Below the pieces are notes generated by a model that had not been told where the DNA came from, ran no database searches, and saw only the letters and a list, made by a program, of their open reading frames with translations. Shown one piece after another: positions 51,232-58,834 of a stretch of 64,000 bases of DNA. The stretch spans positions 30,455-94,454 of the forward strand of contig NZ_JAKKUV010000005.1 in NCBI RefSeq assembly GCF_021864465.1, written 5' to 3'. The position numbers and the translations under genes are program-made. Position 1 is the first letter of the stretch; the number at the start of each line of letters is the position of its first letter. Origin of the DNA: Hyphobacterium sp. SN044 (GTDB lineage: Bacteria > Pseudomonadota > Alphaproteobacteria > Caulobacterales > Maricaulaceae).

Positions 51232-51750
51232 ATGGCGAACACCGGAGATTCAGGTTTCTTCCTGGGCATGATGGCCGCTCGCCGGGCTCGCGAACGGCAG
51301 GGGAATACGTCGGGCGGGCCGCAATCAGGGGGTGGATCCTTGTTCAGTATGTTTCCGAAGATGATCGTTCCGATCATCATTTACGCGCTTGTCGCCTTCA
51401 TCGCCGGAACCGGAGCGATGTCGAGCGTCCTGTTTACCATTCCGATGATGTCGACGCCGGACGGCTGGGGCCTGACCACGGGCGATCTGCTGCTCGTCTT
51501 CGGCCTCATTGTCCTGTTCATCGAATTCATGCAGTCGTCGGGGACCGGATCGACGACCATCGTCAATCATGCGCTTTCGATGATCGTCTTCGTGATCGCT
51601 CTGGCGCTCTTCCTGTTGGTGGGCCGCTTCGCGACCTCGACCTTCTTCATCCTGATGATCATGACGCTGATCGACGTGATGGCCGGCTTCGTCGTGACGA
51701 TCGTGGCCTCGCGCCGCGACCTCGCGGTTGGGGGCGACGGCGGGGCCTGA
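51232..51750 (+). CDS. Hypothetical membrane protein, four TM segments
   Basis: The 172-residue protein has a polar Gly/Ser-rich N-terminus (1-38) and four likely membrane helices at about 43-62, 83-100, 111-130 and 133-160. I do not recognise a family. It starts 10 bp after the GT2 gene and is probably co-transcribed. AGGGG precedes the ATG. Many GT2 polyprenyl-phosphate transferases are followed by small membrane proteins (GtrA-like flippases), but this one lacks a clear GtrA motif, so such a role is only a guess. Confidence 0.7.
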   Translation: MANTGDSGFFLGMMAARRARERQGNTSGGPQSGGGSLFSMFPKMIVPIIIYALVAFIAGTGAMSSVLFTIPMMSTPDGWGLTTGDLLLVFGLIVLFIEFMQSSGTGSTTIVNHALSMIVFVIALALFLLVGRFATSTFFILMIMTLIDVMAGFVVTIVASRRDLAVGGDGGA

Positions 51751-51758
51751 TCTCAGGC

Positions 51759-51851
51759 CTAGAGCAGAAACAGAACCAGCCCTGCGGCCACGGTGGCGTC
51801 AATCGCCAGCGCCAGCCGCTTCAGGGTCAAGGATCGGGCCACAGCGCCCAT
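51759..51851 (-). CDS. Possible 30-aa single-span membrane microprotein
   Basis: The ATG overlaps the stop of the upstream gene in a TGATG junction. It encodes 30 residues with a basic N-terminus (GAVARSLTLKR) and a C-terminal hydrophobic run (ALAIDATVAAGLVLFLL). This has the form of a tail-anchored or single-span microprotein. Evidence is limited to the coupling and the hydrophobic pattern; it could be a chance frame. Confidence 0.3.
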   Translation of the reverse strand: MGAVARSLTLKRLALAIDATVAAGLVLFLL

Positions 51852-52165
51852 CACGCACGCCGCTCCCGCATCGGGGGCGGCGTTGCCGTATCTGCAGCCA
51901 GACCGGCATAGGCCCGGGCATAGCGGTTGCGCTCGCTCGGGTCGGCCTTCAGGCCGCGGCGGCGCGGCAGCGCCGACAGGGAGACAAGGAGCTCGCCGGA
52001 AAGCGCCGGGACCGGGGCGGGACGGCCGCCGGTCCGGACCAGGGAGAGATGGTTCGGCGCCTTCCGGGCGTGTTGCTCGTTGTCATTCGTGACCGTATCG
52101 ACCGGCGGAACACGGGAAGCGCCGGTGGTCGGGACATAGGAGAGAAGGCCACGAATCTGCGTCAT
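51851..52165 (-). CDS. Hypothetical basic protein (104 aa) behind a CtrA-type box
   Basis: The 104-residue protein starts MTQIRGLLSYVPTTGASRVPPVD and is Arg- and Pro-rich towards the C-terminus, with a central LSLVRTGGRPAPVPALSGELLVSLSALPRRRGL. I recognise no domain and see no signal peptide; it may be cytoplasmic and partly disordered. An in-frame ATG at 52174 would add three residues. A perfect TTAA-N7-TTAA box lies about 32 bp upstream of the start. This suggests cell-cycle (CtrA) control. Its end overlaps the start of the 30-aa frame. Confidence 0.5.
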   Translation of the reverse strand: MTQIRGLLSYVPTTGASRVPPVDTVTNDNEQHARKAPNHLSLVRTGGRPAPVPALSGELLVSLSALPRRRGLKADPSERNRYARAYAGLAADTATPPPMRERRA

Positions 52166-52196
52166 GACCCCCATGTCGCAATCCGGATGCCAGTTG

Positions 52197-52211
52197 TTAA
52201 GGGGGCGTTAA
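52197..52211. promoter_or_regulatory. CtrA-type box TTAA-N7-TTAA
   Basis: TTAA (52197-52200), seven bases, TTAA (52208-52211) match the core consensus of the CtrA response regulator. The box lies 32 bp upstream of the leftward gene at 52165 and is surrounded by extra TTAA half-sites. The GC content of the region makes TTAA pairs rare. Confidence 0.55.
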
Positions 52212-52248
52212 CCCCCGAAAACAGGCGGAATCTCACCGGAAACGGCAC

Positions 52249-52273
52249 GATCCCGGTCATCCGGACCGGGATC
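52249..52273. terminator. Hairpin between phaR and the CtrA-box gene
   Basis: GATCCCGGTC and GACCGGGATC form a perfect 10-bp stem with a 5-base loop, 43 bp after the phaR stop codon. No T-run follows on the minus strand, so it may be a weak terminator or a structural element. Confidence 0.4.
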
Positions 52274-52315
52274 GTTAAGATTTGCGTAACGAATTGGGAC
52301 GGGCGTTAAGGCGCC

Positions 52316-52915
52316 CTAGCTGCCCGCGAGCTTGTCGATCTTGGAGCGCATCGCCTCGAGTTCCTTCTTCAGGCTCTCGAGCTCGGACTTCTCGCCGGAC
52401 GCGGCGGGCTTGTCTTCCGGCTCGGGCATCGTGCCGGTGGCGGGCATGCCCTCGGGGAAGGGCGTGAACATGCGCATCGCCTGCTGGAACATCTCGATAT
52501 TCCGGCGGGTCTGGCCCTCCATCATCTGTATCATGGCGCCGGGCGAGCCCATCGCCTCAAGGAAGTTCTCGCGCAGGCGTTCCTGCTCCTGCGCGAAATT
52601 GTTCATCGTCATCTGCAGGTAGTTCGGCACGACGGCTTCCAGCGCATCGCCGTAATAGCTGATCAGCTGACGCAGGAAGGGCAGCGGCAGCATGTTCGCG
52701 CCATTGGCCTCTTCCTCGAAGATGATCTGGGCGAGCACGCCACGCGTCAGGTCCTCGCCGGACTTGGCATCAAGCACGACGAATTCTGCGTCCTGCTTCA
52801 CCAGCTCGCGCAAATGGTCGAGCGTCACATAGCGGCTTGTGGATGTGTCGTAGAGGCGGCGGTTCGCATACTTCTTGATGACGATCGTATCGCCCTTGGT
52901 TCCGGACTTGCTCAT
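52316..52915 (-). CDS. phaR: Polyhydroxyalkanoate synthesis repressor PhaR
   Basis: The 199-residue protein has the PHB/PHA accumulation regulator N-terminal DNA-binding domain (IVIKKYANRRLYDTSTSRYVTLDHLRELVKQ, about 11-41), the PHB_acc domain (LPFLRQLISYYGDALEAVVPNYL) and a charged C-terminal coil. PhaR represses phasin and PHA genes and is released by PHB granules. The ATG at 52913-52915 has GGAAGGG upstream. It is divergent from phaB across a spacer with GCAGCAAA/TTGCTGC motifs. phaC, phaA and phasin genes are not in the window. Confidence 0.95.
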   Translation of the reverse strand: MSKSGTKGDTIVIKKYANRRLYDTSTSRYVTLDHLRELVKQDAEFVVLDAKSGEDLTRGVLAQIIFEEEANGANMLPLPFLRQLISYYGDALEAVVPNYLQMTMNNFAQEQERLRENFLEAMGSPGAMIQMMEGQTRRNIEMFQQAMRMFTPFPEGMPATGTMPEPEDKPAASGEKSELESLKKELEAMRSKIDKLAGS

Positions 52916-53027
52916 GGCAGCGCCCTTCCCTTTCCTTTTTGCATAGCGGGCTTCGCCAGAATCGAAACGGATCGTCTCGACAAGACACCCCGCCTGCTTC
53001 ATTAACGATCATCGCGATCAAACACTG

Positions 53028-53074
53028 TTGCTGCAAGCGCGAAGACATCGCGGCGCAGCAAAAGGTGCAGCAAA
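53028..53074. promoter_or_regulatory. Candidate PhaR sites upstream of phaB
   Basis: TTGCTGCAA (53028-53036) and two direct copies of GCAGCAAA (53055-53062 and 53067-53074, 12 bp apart) lie between phaR and phaB. GC-AG rich TGC/GCA sites are known for PhaR in related bacteria, so feedback control of phaB is plausible. Confidence 0.45.
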
Positions 53075-53087
53075 CCGGGAGTTTTCA

Positions 53088-53816
53088 ATGGCGCGCAGGG
53101 CAGTTGTGACGGGTGGAACGCGGGGTATCGGTGCAGCGATTTCGATCGCGCTGAAAGACGCCGGTCATGACGTCGTCGCCAATTTCGCCGGCAATGCCGA
53201 AGCGGCCAAGGCCTTCACCGACCAGACCGGGATCGCAACGATCAAATGGGATGTCGGCGATTATGACGCCTGCGCCGCCGGCCTGAAGGAAGCTGAAAGC
53301 GTTCTCGGCGGCGGGATCGACATCGTCGTCAACAATGCCGGCATCACCCGCGACGGCATGTTCCACAAGATGACGCCGGAGGCCTGGAACGAGGTAATCC
53401 GCGTCGACCTGTCCTCGCTGTTCAACATGTCCCGTCCGGTGATCGACGGCATGCGCGAGCGCGGCTGGGGCCGGATCGTCAACATCTCGTCGATCAACGG
53501 CCAGAAGGGCCAGATGGGCCAGGTGAATTATTCCGCCGCCAAGGCCGGCGTGATCGGCTTCACCAAGGCGCTGGCGCAGGAAACCGCGCGCAAGGGCATC
53601 ACCGTCAATTGCGTCGCGCCGGGCTATATCGACACCGACATGGTCGCCGCCGTACCGCAGAACGTGCTGGACCAGATCATCGCCGGCATTCCGGTCAACC
53701 GGCTCGGCAAGGCCGACGAGATCGGCAAGGCGGTGGCCTTCCTGTGCAGCGAGGACGCCGGCTTCATCACCGGGGCGACACTGTCCGCCAATGGCGGCCA
53801 GTATATGTGCGGCTAG
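53088..53816 (+). CDS. phaB: Acetoacetyl-CoA reductase
   Basis: The 242-residue short-chain dehydrogenase has the nucleotide motif GGTRGIG (9-15), NNAG, and the Ser135-Tyr148-Lys152 triad. NVVRVDLSSLFNM-like NEVIRVDLSSLFNMSRPV and QKGQMGQVNYSAAKAG are typical of PhaB. It reduces acetoacetyl-CoA to (R)-3-hydroxybutyryl-CoA with NADPH for PHB synthesis. GGGAG lies seven bases before the start at 53088. phaR is divergent. Confidence 0.94.
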   Translation: MARRAVVTGGTRGIGAAISIALKDAGHDVVANFAGNAEAAKAFTDQTGIATIKWDVGDYDACAAGLKEAESVLGGGIDIVVNNAGITRDGMFHKMTPEAWNEVIRVDLSSLFNMSRPVIDGMRERGWGRIVNISSINGQKGQMGQVNYSAAKAGVIGFTKALAQETARKGITVNCVAPGYIDTDMVAAVPQNVLDQIIAGIPVNRLGKADEIGKAVAFLCSEDAGFITGATLSANGGQYMCG

Positions 53817-53915
53817 GCGCGCGGGTTTGGCCGAAAAGACACGGTCCAGACCAAAACTGCGCCATTCATCAACCTGCCAAAAAAGCGCCCTGATACCGGG
53901 TCAGACCGCGAAGCC

Positions 53916-54662
53916 ATGACAGGACGTCTCCTTCGCGCCCTGCTCGTGATCGCCGCCGGTTTCTCAACCGTCGCCGCGACCGCGAACGAGCAGAGCAATG
54001 CCATACGCGACCGGCTCGGCAATCGCCGTTCCGAAGTCGCTGCGGTCTCGCGATTCGAACGCGCGGACGGCGAAGGCGGATTCGTGCTCGACCGGGCCGG
54101 AAGCGGCATCCTGTTCCGCTGGAATGATTCCACCGAAGTGATGGTGTTGTCGGCCCGCCGCGCGGCCGGCGGAGAAACCTCGCTGGTCACGGACTGGGGC
54201 CATGAGCTCCTGCGCGTGAACACCTATGGCGGCGCGACGCTTTACCCTCCCGACGTCCCGTCGGGCGTGATCGCCGACGCGTGGGAACCGGCCGGTCCGC
54301 TGCGTATGGGCAACCGGACGGTCGAGGAAGTGACCGACCGGATACGCTGGGCCGCCAGCGCGCTGCGCGAGGAACTGGGCCACGGGGTGCAGGTCGATTA
54401 TGGCGCCGCGCCGCGTGACGGCCTCGCCGTGATGTTCGAAGCGATCGACCTGACCGTCACGGGCATCCGCAAGGCGCGCCTGCGCGACGAGCGGGCGGCC
54501 AACGGCCTGGTCCTTGTCCGCTTTGTCGTCGGGGATGCCGCCGATGTGCGTTATTCCGGCACCGAGCTGATCGTCGAAATCGATCCCGATGGCGGTTTTG
54601 CCGGGCGCCCGTCATCGGAGCGCATCGCCCACATCGTGGCGGGCGAAACCCAGTCGAGCTGA
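53916..54662 (+). CDS. DUF4908-like exported protein
   Basis: The 248-residue protein has a signal peptide (LLRALLVIAAGFSTVAATA, cut near residue 24). The sequence SEVAAVSRFERADGEGGFVLDRAG and the later TSLVTDWGHELLRVNTYGGATLYPPDVPSG resemble the DUF4908 family found in Caulobacterales, whose role is unknown. No catalytic motif is visible. It is 100 bp after phaB and convergent with the DUF985 gene, 2 bp apart. The family call rests on memory of the pattern, not on a search. Confidence 0.55.
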   Translation: MTGRLLRALLVIAAGFSTVAATANEQSNAIRDRLGNRRSEVAAVSRFERADGEGGFVLDRAGSGILFRWNDSTEVMVLSARRAAGGETSLVTDWGHELLRVNTYGGATLYPPDVPSGVIADAWEPAGPLRMGNRTVEEVTDRIRWAASALREELGHGVQVDYGAAPRDGLAVMFEAIDLTVTGIRKARLRDERAANGLVLVRFVVGDAADVRYSGTELIVEIDPDGGFAGRPSSERIAHIVAGETQSS

Positions 54663-54664
54663 GA

Positions 54665-55084
54665 TCAGCCGGGTTCCCAGCCGGGCGCGGCCAGCACGAA
54701 TCCCGAAAACTCGAAGCCCGGCGCGACGGTGCAGCCGACGAGCGTCCAGTCGCCCTGGCTTTCCGCGGACTGCCAGGCGCCTTCCGGCACGATGCCCTGC
54801 GGGCGCTGACCGGCCGCGAGATCATTGCCGAGGTTGATCTCGTCGACTGTCTTTCCGTCCTCGGAAATCCACAGCTTCATCGGAGCGCCGGCATACCAGT
54901 GCCACATCTCGATCGCATCGACCGTATGCCAGGCCGAGCGCTGGCCCCGGCGCAGGAGGAAATAGATCGCCGTCGACTTGGCACGGCCATCCTCGCCGCC
55001 CCGGTCGCGGAAGGTCTCGCGGAACGCCCCGCCCTCCGGGTGCGGTTCGAGCTGCAACAGGTCGATGATTTCGTCTGCGGTCAT
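54665..55084 (-). CDS. DUF985-family cupin protein
   Basis: The 139-residue protein is a small cupin of the DUF985 family: LEPHPEGGAFRETFRD (12-27), TAIYFLLRRGQRSAWHTVDAIEMWHWYAG (38-66), and a closing LVGCTVAPGFEFSGFVLA. The family binds metal or sugar-like ligands in structures, but no activity is assigned. It is downstream of gloB by 8 bp on the same strand, so it is probably co-transcribed. Confidence 0.92.
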   Translation of the reverse strand: MTADEIIDLLQLEPHPEGGAFRETFRDRGGEDGRAKSTAIYFLLRRGQRSAWHTVDAIEMWHWYAGAPMKLWISEDGKTVDEINLGNDLAAGQRPQGIVPEGAWQSAESQGDWTLVGCTVAPGFEFSGFVLAAPGWEPG

Positions 55085-55092
55085 GGCGTCTC

Positions 55093-55863
55093 TCAGAAAT
55101 TGTCCTTGCGGCGGCGGACTTCGGCGAAGACTTCGGCGTCGCTCGCTGCGGGCATGTTCAGTGCCCGCCGCAGATCCGGGTCGGCGGCACGCAGGAAGGG
55201 GTTGGCGGCCTTTTCGCGCCCGATCGTGGTCGGCACGGTCGGCTCGCCGCGCGCGCGCAGCGTCTCGACCTCGCCGGCATAGGCCTTGAGCGCGGCATGA
55301 TCCGGCTCGACCGACAGCGCGAATCGGGCATTCGACTGCGTGTATTCGTGGGCGCAGTAGACGGCGGTCTTTTCCGGCAGTGCGGCTAGCCGGGACAGGC
55401 TCGACCACATCTGCTCCGGGCTGCCCTCGAACAGGCGGCCGCAGCCGAGCGCGAACAGCGTGTCGCCGACGAAGGCGACCGCGTCCTCCTCAAACCAGTA
55501 GATGACATGGCCGAGCGTGTGGCCGGGCGTGAAGAAGACCTGTGCCGTCTTCGTGCCCAGCGAAACCGTGTCGCCGTCGGAAACCTCGACATCGATGCCC
55601 TCGATCCGGGCGCGGTCGTAGGACGGCGCGACGATGCGCGCGCCGGTCATCTCCTTCAGCGCAGCGTTACCGCCGGCATGATCCCAGTGATGGTGCGTGT
55701 TCCAGATCTGGGTGATCCTCCACCCGGCCTTGTCGGCCTCGGCCTTGATGCGCGGCGCATCAGGCGTGTCGATCGCGGCGGTTTCGCCGCTTTCGGGATC
55801 GTGGACGAGAAAACCGTAATTGTCCTGCAGGCAGGGAAATTGCCGGACGAGCAGAGACGCCAT
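55093..55863 (-). CDS. gloB: Hydroxyacylglutathione hydrolase (glyoxalase II)
   Basis: The 256-residue metallo-beta-lactamase-fold enzyme hydrolyses S-lactoylglutathione to lactate and glutathione. The zinc motif THHHWDH (56-62), GHTLGH (114-119), GDTLFALGCGR (133-143) and the second-shell HEYT (172-175) are intact, and the C-terminal HAGH domain is complete (with IGREKAANPFLR). It is divergent from the methyltransferase gene over 81 bp, a neighbourhood usual for alphaproteobacteria. Confidence 0.95.
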   Translation of the reverse strand: MASLLVRQFPCLQDNYGFLVHDPESGETAAIDTPDAPRIKAEADKAGWRITQIWNTHHHWDHAGGNAALKEMTGARIVAPSYDRARIEGIDVEVSDGDTVSLGTKTAQVFFTPGHTLGHVIYWFEEDAVAFVGDTLFALGCGRLFEGSPEQMWSSLSRLAALPEKTAVYCAHEYTQSNARFALSVEPDHAALKAYAGEVETLRARGEPTVPTTIGREKAANPFLRAADPDLRRALNMPAASDAEVFAEVRRRKDNF

Positions 55864-55944
55864 AGGTAAAGGGCTCCGGTTGCGCGTTTCACCGCCCAAC
55901 CTAGCATCGCCGCGCTGAAGGGCCACCGCCCGATTGGACAGGAC

Positions 55945-56712
55945 ATGCGACAGGACGCCGTCGAACTCGACCGTTTCTACGCCACCAAGCGCGGACAGGC
56001 CGCCGAACGGCTGATGCTGGTCCGGATCGTCGCGCTGTGGCCGTCCTTCACCGGGCTCGACGTGCTCGGCCTCGGATTCGCAACGCCCCTGCTGGACGGT
56101 TTGCCCAAGGGGGCGCGCCGCGTGGTGGCCGCCATGCCGGCCAGCCAGGGCGCCGTGATCTGGCCGCCGAACGGCAAGTCGAGCACAGCGCTGGCCGAGG
56201 AAGTCCGCCTGCCTTTCGCCGACGCGCAATTCGACCGCGTCATCGCGCTGCACGCGCTGGAAGACGCGGAATCGCCGCAGGCGCTGATCCGCGAGATCTG
56301 GCGTGTGACTGCCCCGGAAGGCCGGGTCGTGTTCGCGGTTTCCAACCGTTCGGGATTGTGGGCGAGAACCGATGCCACGCCCTTCGGCCATGGCCGCCCG
56401 TGGTCGCGCGGCCAGCTCGGCACGCTTCTCGGCGACGGCATGTTCGAGGTGACGCACTCGACCCGGACCCTGTTCGCCCCGCCCTTCTCCTGGTGCTGCG
56501 GCCCGCGCGGCGCGGACGCGTGGGAAGCGATCGGCGGCCGTCTGTTTCCCGGCTTCGGCGGCGTGTTGATGGTCGAGGCCGTCAAACGCGTCGGCGGGAT
56601 GACGCCGCGCGCCGTCAAGGTCAGCCCCACGCGGGTACGCGGACTTGAAGGCGGACCCGCCCCCGCGCTATCCCGCACCAAACCAATTTCCCGTTCTCAC
56701 AAAACCCGGTGA
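55945..56712 (+). CDS. Class I SAM-dependent methyltransferase
   Basis: The 255-residue protein has a methyltransferase_11-like core: LDVLGLGFATPL (a variant of the SAM-binding glycine motif), LAEEVRLPFADAQFDRVIALHALEDAESPQALIREIWRVTAPEGRVVFAVSNRSG, and the adjoining strand. It resembles a family next to gloB in related bacteria. The substrate is unknown. The C-terminal 40 residues are basic and unconserved-looking. hisC starts 4 bp after its stop and may be co-transcribed. Confidence 0.85.
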   Translation: MRQDAVELDRFYATKRGQAAERLMLVRIVALWPSFTGLDVLGLGFATPLLDGLPKGARRVVAAMPASQGAVIWPPNGKSSTALAEEVRLPFADAQFDRVIALHALEDAESPQALIREIWRVTAPEGRVVFAVSNRSGLWARTDATPFGHGRPWSRGQLGTLLGDGMFEVTHSTRTLFAPPFSWCCGPRGADAWEAIGGRLFPGFGGVLMVEAVKRVGGMTPRAVKVSPTRVRGLEGGPAPALSRTKPISRSHKTR

Positions 56713-56716
56713 TCCC

Positions 56717-57805
56717 ATGCCCGTGACGCCCCGCCCCGGCATTCTCGACATCCGCCCCTACAAGCCTGGTGCCGCGGATGCGCCCGGGATCGCCAACCCG
56801 ATCAAACTGTCCTCGAACGAGAACCCGCTCGGCTGCTCGCCGAAGGCGAAGGAAGCGTTCGAGGCGGCGTCGAAGAAGCTGAACCTCTATCCCGATGGCG
56901 GCGCGCGGAAGCTGCGCGAAGCGATCGCCGAGGTCGAAGGCCTCGAAGCCGACCGCATCGTGTGCGGCTGCGGCTCGGACGAAATCCTGCAGCTGCTCGG
57001 CCGCGCCTATCTCGAACCCGGCGACAAGGTCGTGCAGTCGGAGTATGGCTTCCTCGTCTACCGCCTCGTCGCGATGACGTCGGGGGCGCAATTCGTCTCC
57101 GCGCCGGAGACGGACTGCCGCGCCGATGTCGATGCGCTGCTCGAAGCGGCCGGCGACGATGCGGCCATCGTCTTCCTCGCCAATCCGAACAACCCGACCG
57201 GCACCTATCTGTCGGGCGAGGAAATCCGCCGCCTGCGTGCCGGCCTGCCGGAAGGCTGCCTCCTCGTCGTCGACGAGGCCTATGCCGAATATGTCGACGT
57301 GCCGGACTACGAGACCATGCTGCCCATGGCGCGCGAACGCGACGACACGATCGTCACGCGCACCTTCTCGAAGATCCACGGACTTGCCGCGCTGCGCCTG
57401 GGCTGGGCCTATGCCGACCGTTCGATCATCGACGTGCTGAACCGCGTGCGCGGACCGTTCAATGTGAACCTGCCCGCGATCGATGCCGGTATCGCCGCGA
57501 TCCGCGATGTCGAGTTCCGCGAAAAGTCTGCCGCCCACAACCGCGAACAGGTCGCCTATCTGACCCAGCAGCTGCGCGGTATCGGTCTCGAGATCACGCC
57601 AAGCGTCGGGAATTTCGTGCTGATCCACTTCCCGGAGACGGCCGGAAAGACGGCGGCCGATGCCGACCGCTTCCTGACCGAACGCGGGCTGATCGTGCGG
57701 CCTCTGGTGCCTTACAATCTGCCGAACGCGCTCAGGCTGACGGCGGGCCTCGCCGACGACAACCGCAAGGTTGTCGACGCGCTGACGGAGTTCATGTCGG
57801 CCTGA
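56717..57805 (+). CDS. hisC: Histidinol-phosphate aminotransferase
   Basis: The 362-residue PLP enzyme has Lys219 in TRTFSKIHGLAALRLGW, the substrate-binding SSNENPLG (32-39), and ANPNNPTGT (155-163), as in HisC. It makes histidinol phosphate in histidine synthesis and often also acts on tyrosine and phenylalanine precursors. In related genomes hisC is followed by a prephenate dehydrogenase gene; here the next gene (DUF2125) begins on the other strand 1 bp later. Confidence 0.93.
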   Translation: MPVTPRPGILDIRPYKPGAADAPGIANPIKLSSNENPLGCSPKAKEAFEAASKKLNLYPDGGARKLREAIAEVEGLEADRIVCGCGSDEILQLLGRAYLEPGDKVVQSEYGFLVYRLVAMTSGAQFVSAPETDCRADVDALLEAAGDDAAIVFLANPNNPTGTYLSGEEIRRLRAGLPEGCLLVVDEAYAEYVDVPDYETMLPMARERDDTIVTRTFSKIHGLAALRLGWAYADRSIIDVLNRVRGPFNVNLPAIDAGIAAIRDVEFREKSAAHNREQVAYLTQQLRGIGLEITPSVGNFVLIHFPETAGKTAADADRFLTERGLIVRPLVPYNLPNALRLTAGLADDNRKVVDALTEFMSA

Positions 57806-58834
57806 TCAGCCGCCGACGCGTTCCAGTTCGCCGATCCGCACCGGACCGAGATAGACGCCGCCGCGCCTCAGGGTGAGCGGCACCGCCGTGCCGCGCTCGC
57901 CGCGCGGGGCGGACTGCGCCAGCAGACGCAGGGCATTCTCGTTCTCGCCGCGCACGGTGCCGCTGGCGACGAGGACGTCCGCCAGGGCTTCGGGATCGAG
58001 CACGAAGAGGCTGACGCGGCCATCGGGATAACCAGAGGGGTCGACCGTGAGCGCGCCTTCGGCCTGGAAGGCGACCGAGCCCCAGTCGATCCCGGATTCG
58101 GTGATCTCGACCTGCCCGCCGGCCTCGCGCCACATGTCGGTCCGGGCCTCGCGGGCGAGATCGGACCAATGGGTCACGGACAGTTCGAGTCGGACGAGGG
58201 CGATCTCCGTGCCAAGTTCCTCGAGGAGGGCGTCATCGAGCGCCACATCGCCGATGGTGATCTCGCCAGCGGCCAGCTGCGTATCGAGCGTATCTGCGCC
58301 GGTCAGTTCGCTGATCAGGCGCAGATGCCCGACGCGTTCGATCGCCGCCGGCGGGCCGGACAGGGCCTCGACCCCTAGATCGTCGATCTCGACGGCGAGG
58401 CGCTGCGTGCCGCCCAGCCCCGAACGGATGCTGAAGCGGGTGGCTGCGGACGCCAGACGGTATTCGCCGCCGGCATCGAAATTGACCGTCATCGGATCGT
58501 GGATTTCGACGATCCAGTGATTGAAGTCATAGGGCATCGCCACCGCAACGGCGCGGCCGGTCTGAAGCGTCCAGCCCTCGACCGCCTCGGGTGTCGAGAC
58601 GGTGGCTTCTGCAATGCGTACTTCGAAGCGGAAGGGATAGCCGCCGACGCGCACGGGCGCGTGTTCGATCTCGTAGCCGGACTGGCGTTGCAGATCGATC
58701 CAGGCGAGCGCGGACTGGCGGATCTGGCCTTGCGCATAGAGCCAGTAGGCGGTGTAGGCGACGATCAGGACGATGACGCCGATGAAGGGCAGGAGAAAGC
58801 GCGCGGGTATACCGCCGCGGCGGGACTGACTCAT
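57806..58834 (-). CDS. DUF2125 family protein
   Basis: The 342-residue protein has one N-terminal membrane span (FLLPFIGVIVLIVAYTAYWLY, about 13-33) and a large beta-rich periplasmic part. The early GQIRQSALAWIDLQRQSGYEIEHAPVRVGGYPFRFEVRI pattern is the DUF2125 hallmark. Function is unknown; the domain is likely exposed to the periplasm. The ATG at 58832-58834 overlaps the plsC stop (ATGA); an in-frame upstream stretch would overlap plsC further. It abuts hisC tail to tail. Confidence 0.88.
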   Translation of the reverse strand: MSQSRRGGIPARFLLPFIGVIVLIVAYTAYWLYAQGQIRQSALAWIDLQRQSGYEIEHAPVRVGGYPFRFEVRIAEATVSTPEAVEGWTLQTGRAVAVAMPYDFNHWIVEIHDPMTVNFDAGGEYRLASAATRFSIRSGLGGTQRLAVEIDDLGVEALSGPPAAIERVGHLRLISELTGADTLDTQLAAGEITIGDVALDDALLEELGTEIALVRLELSVTHWSDLAREARTDMWREAGGQVEITESGIDWGSVAFQAEGALTVDPSGYPDGRVSLFVLDPEALADVLVASGTVRGENENALRLLAQSAPRGERGTAVPLTLRRGGVYLGPVRIGELERVGG

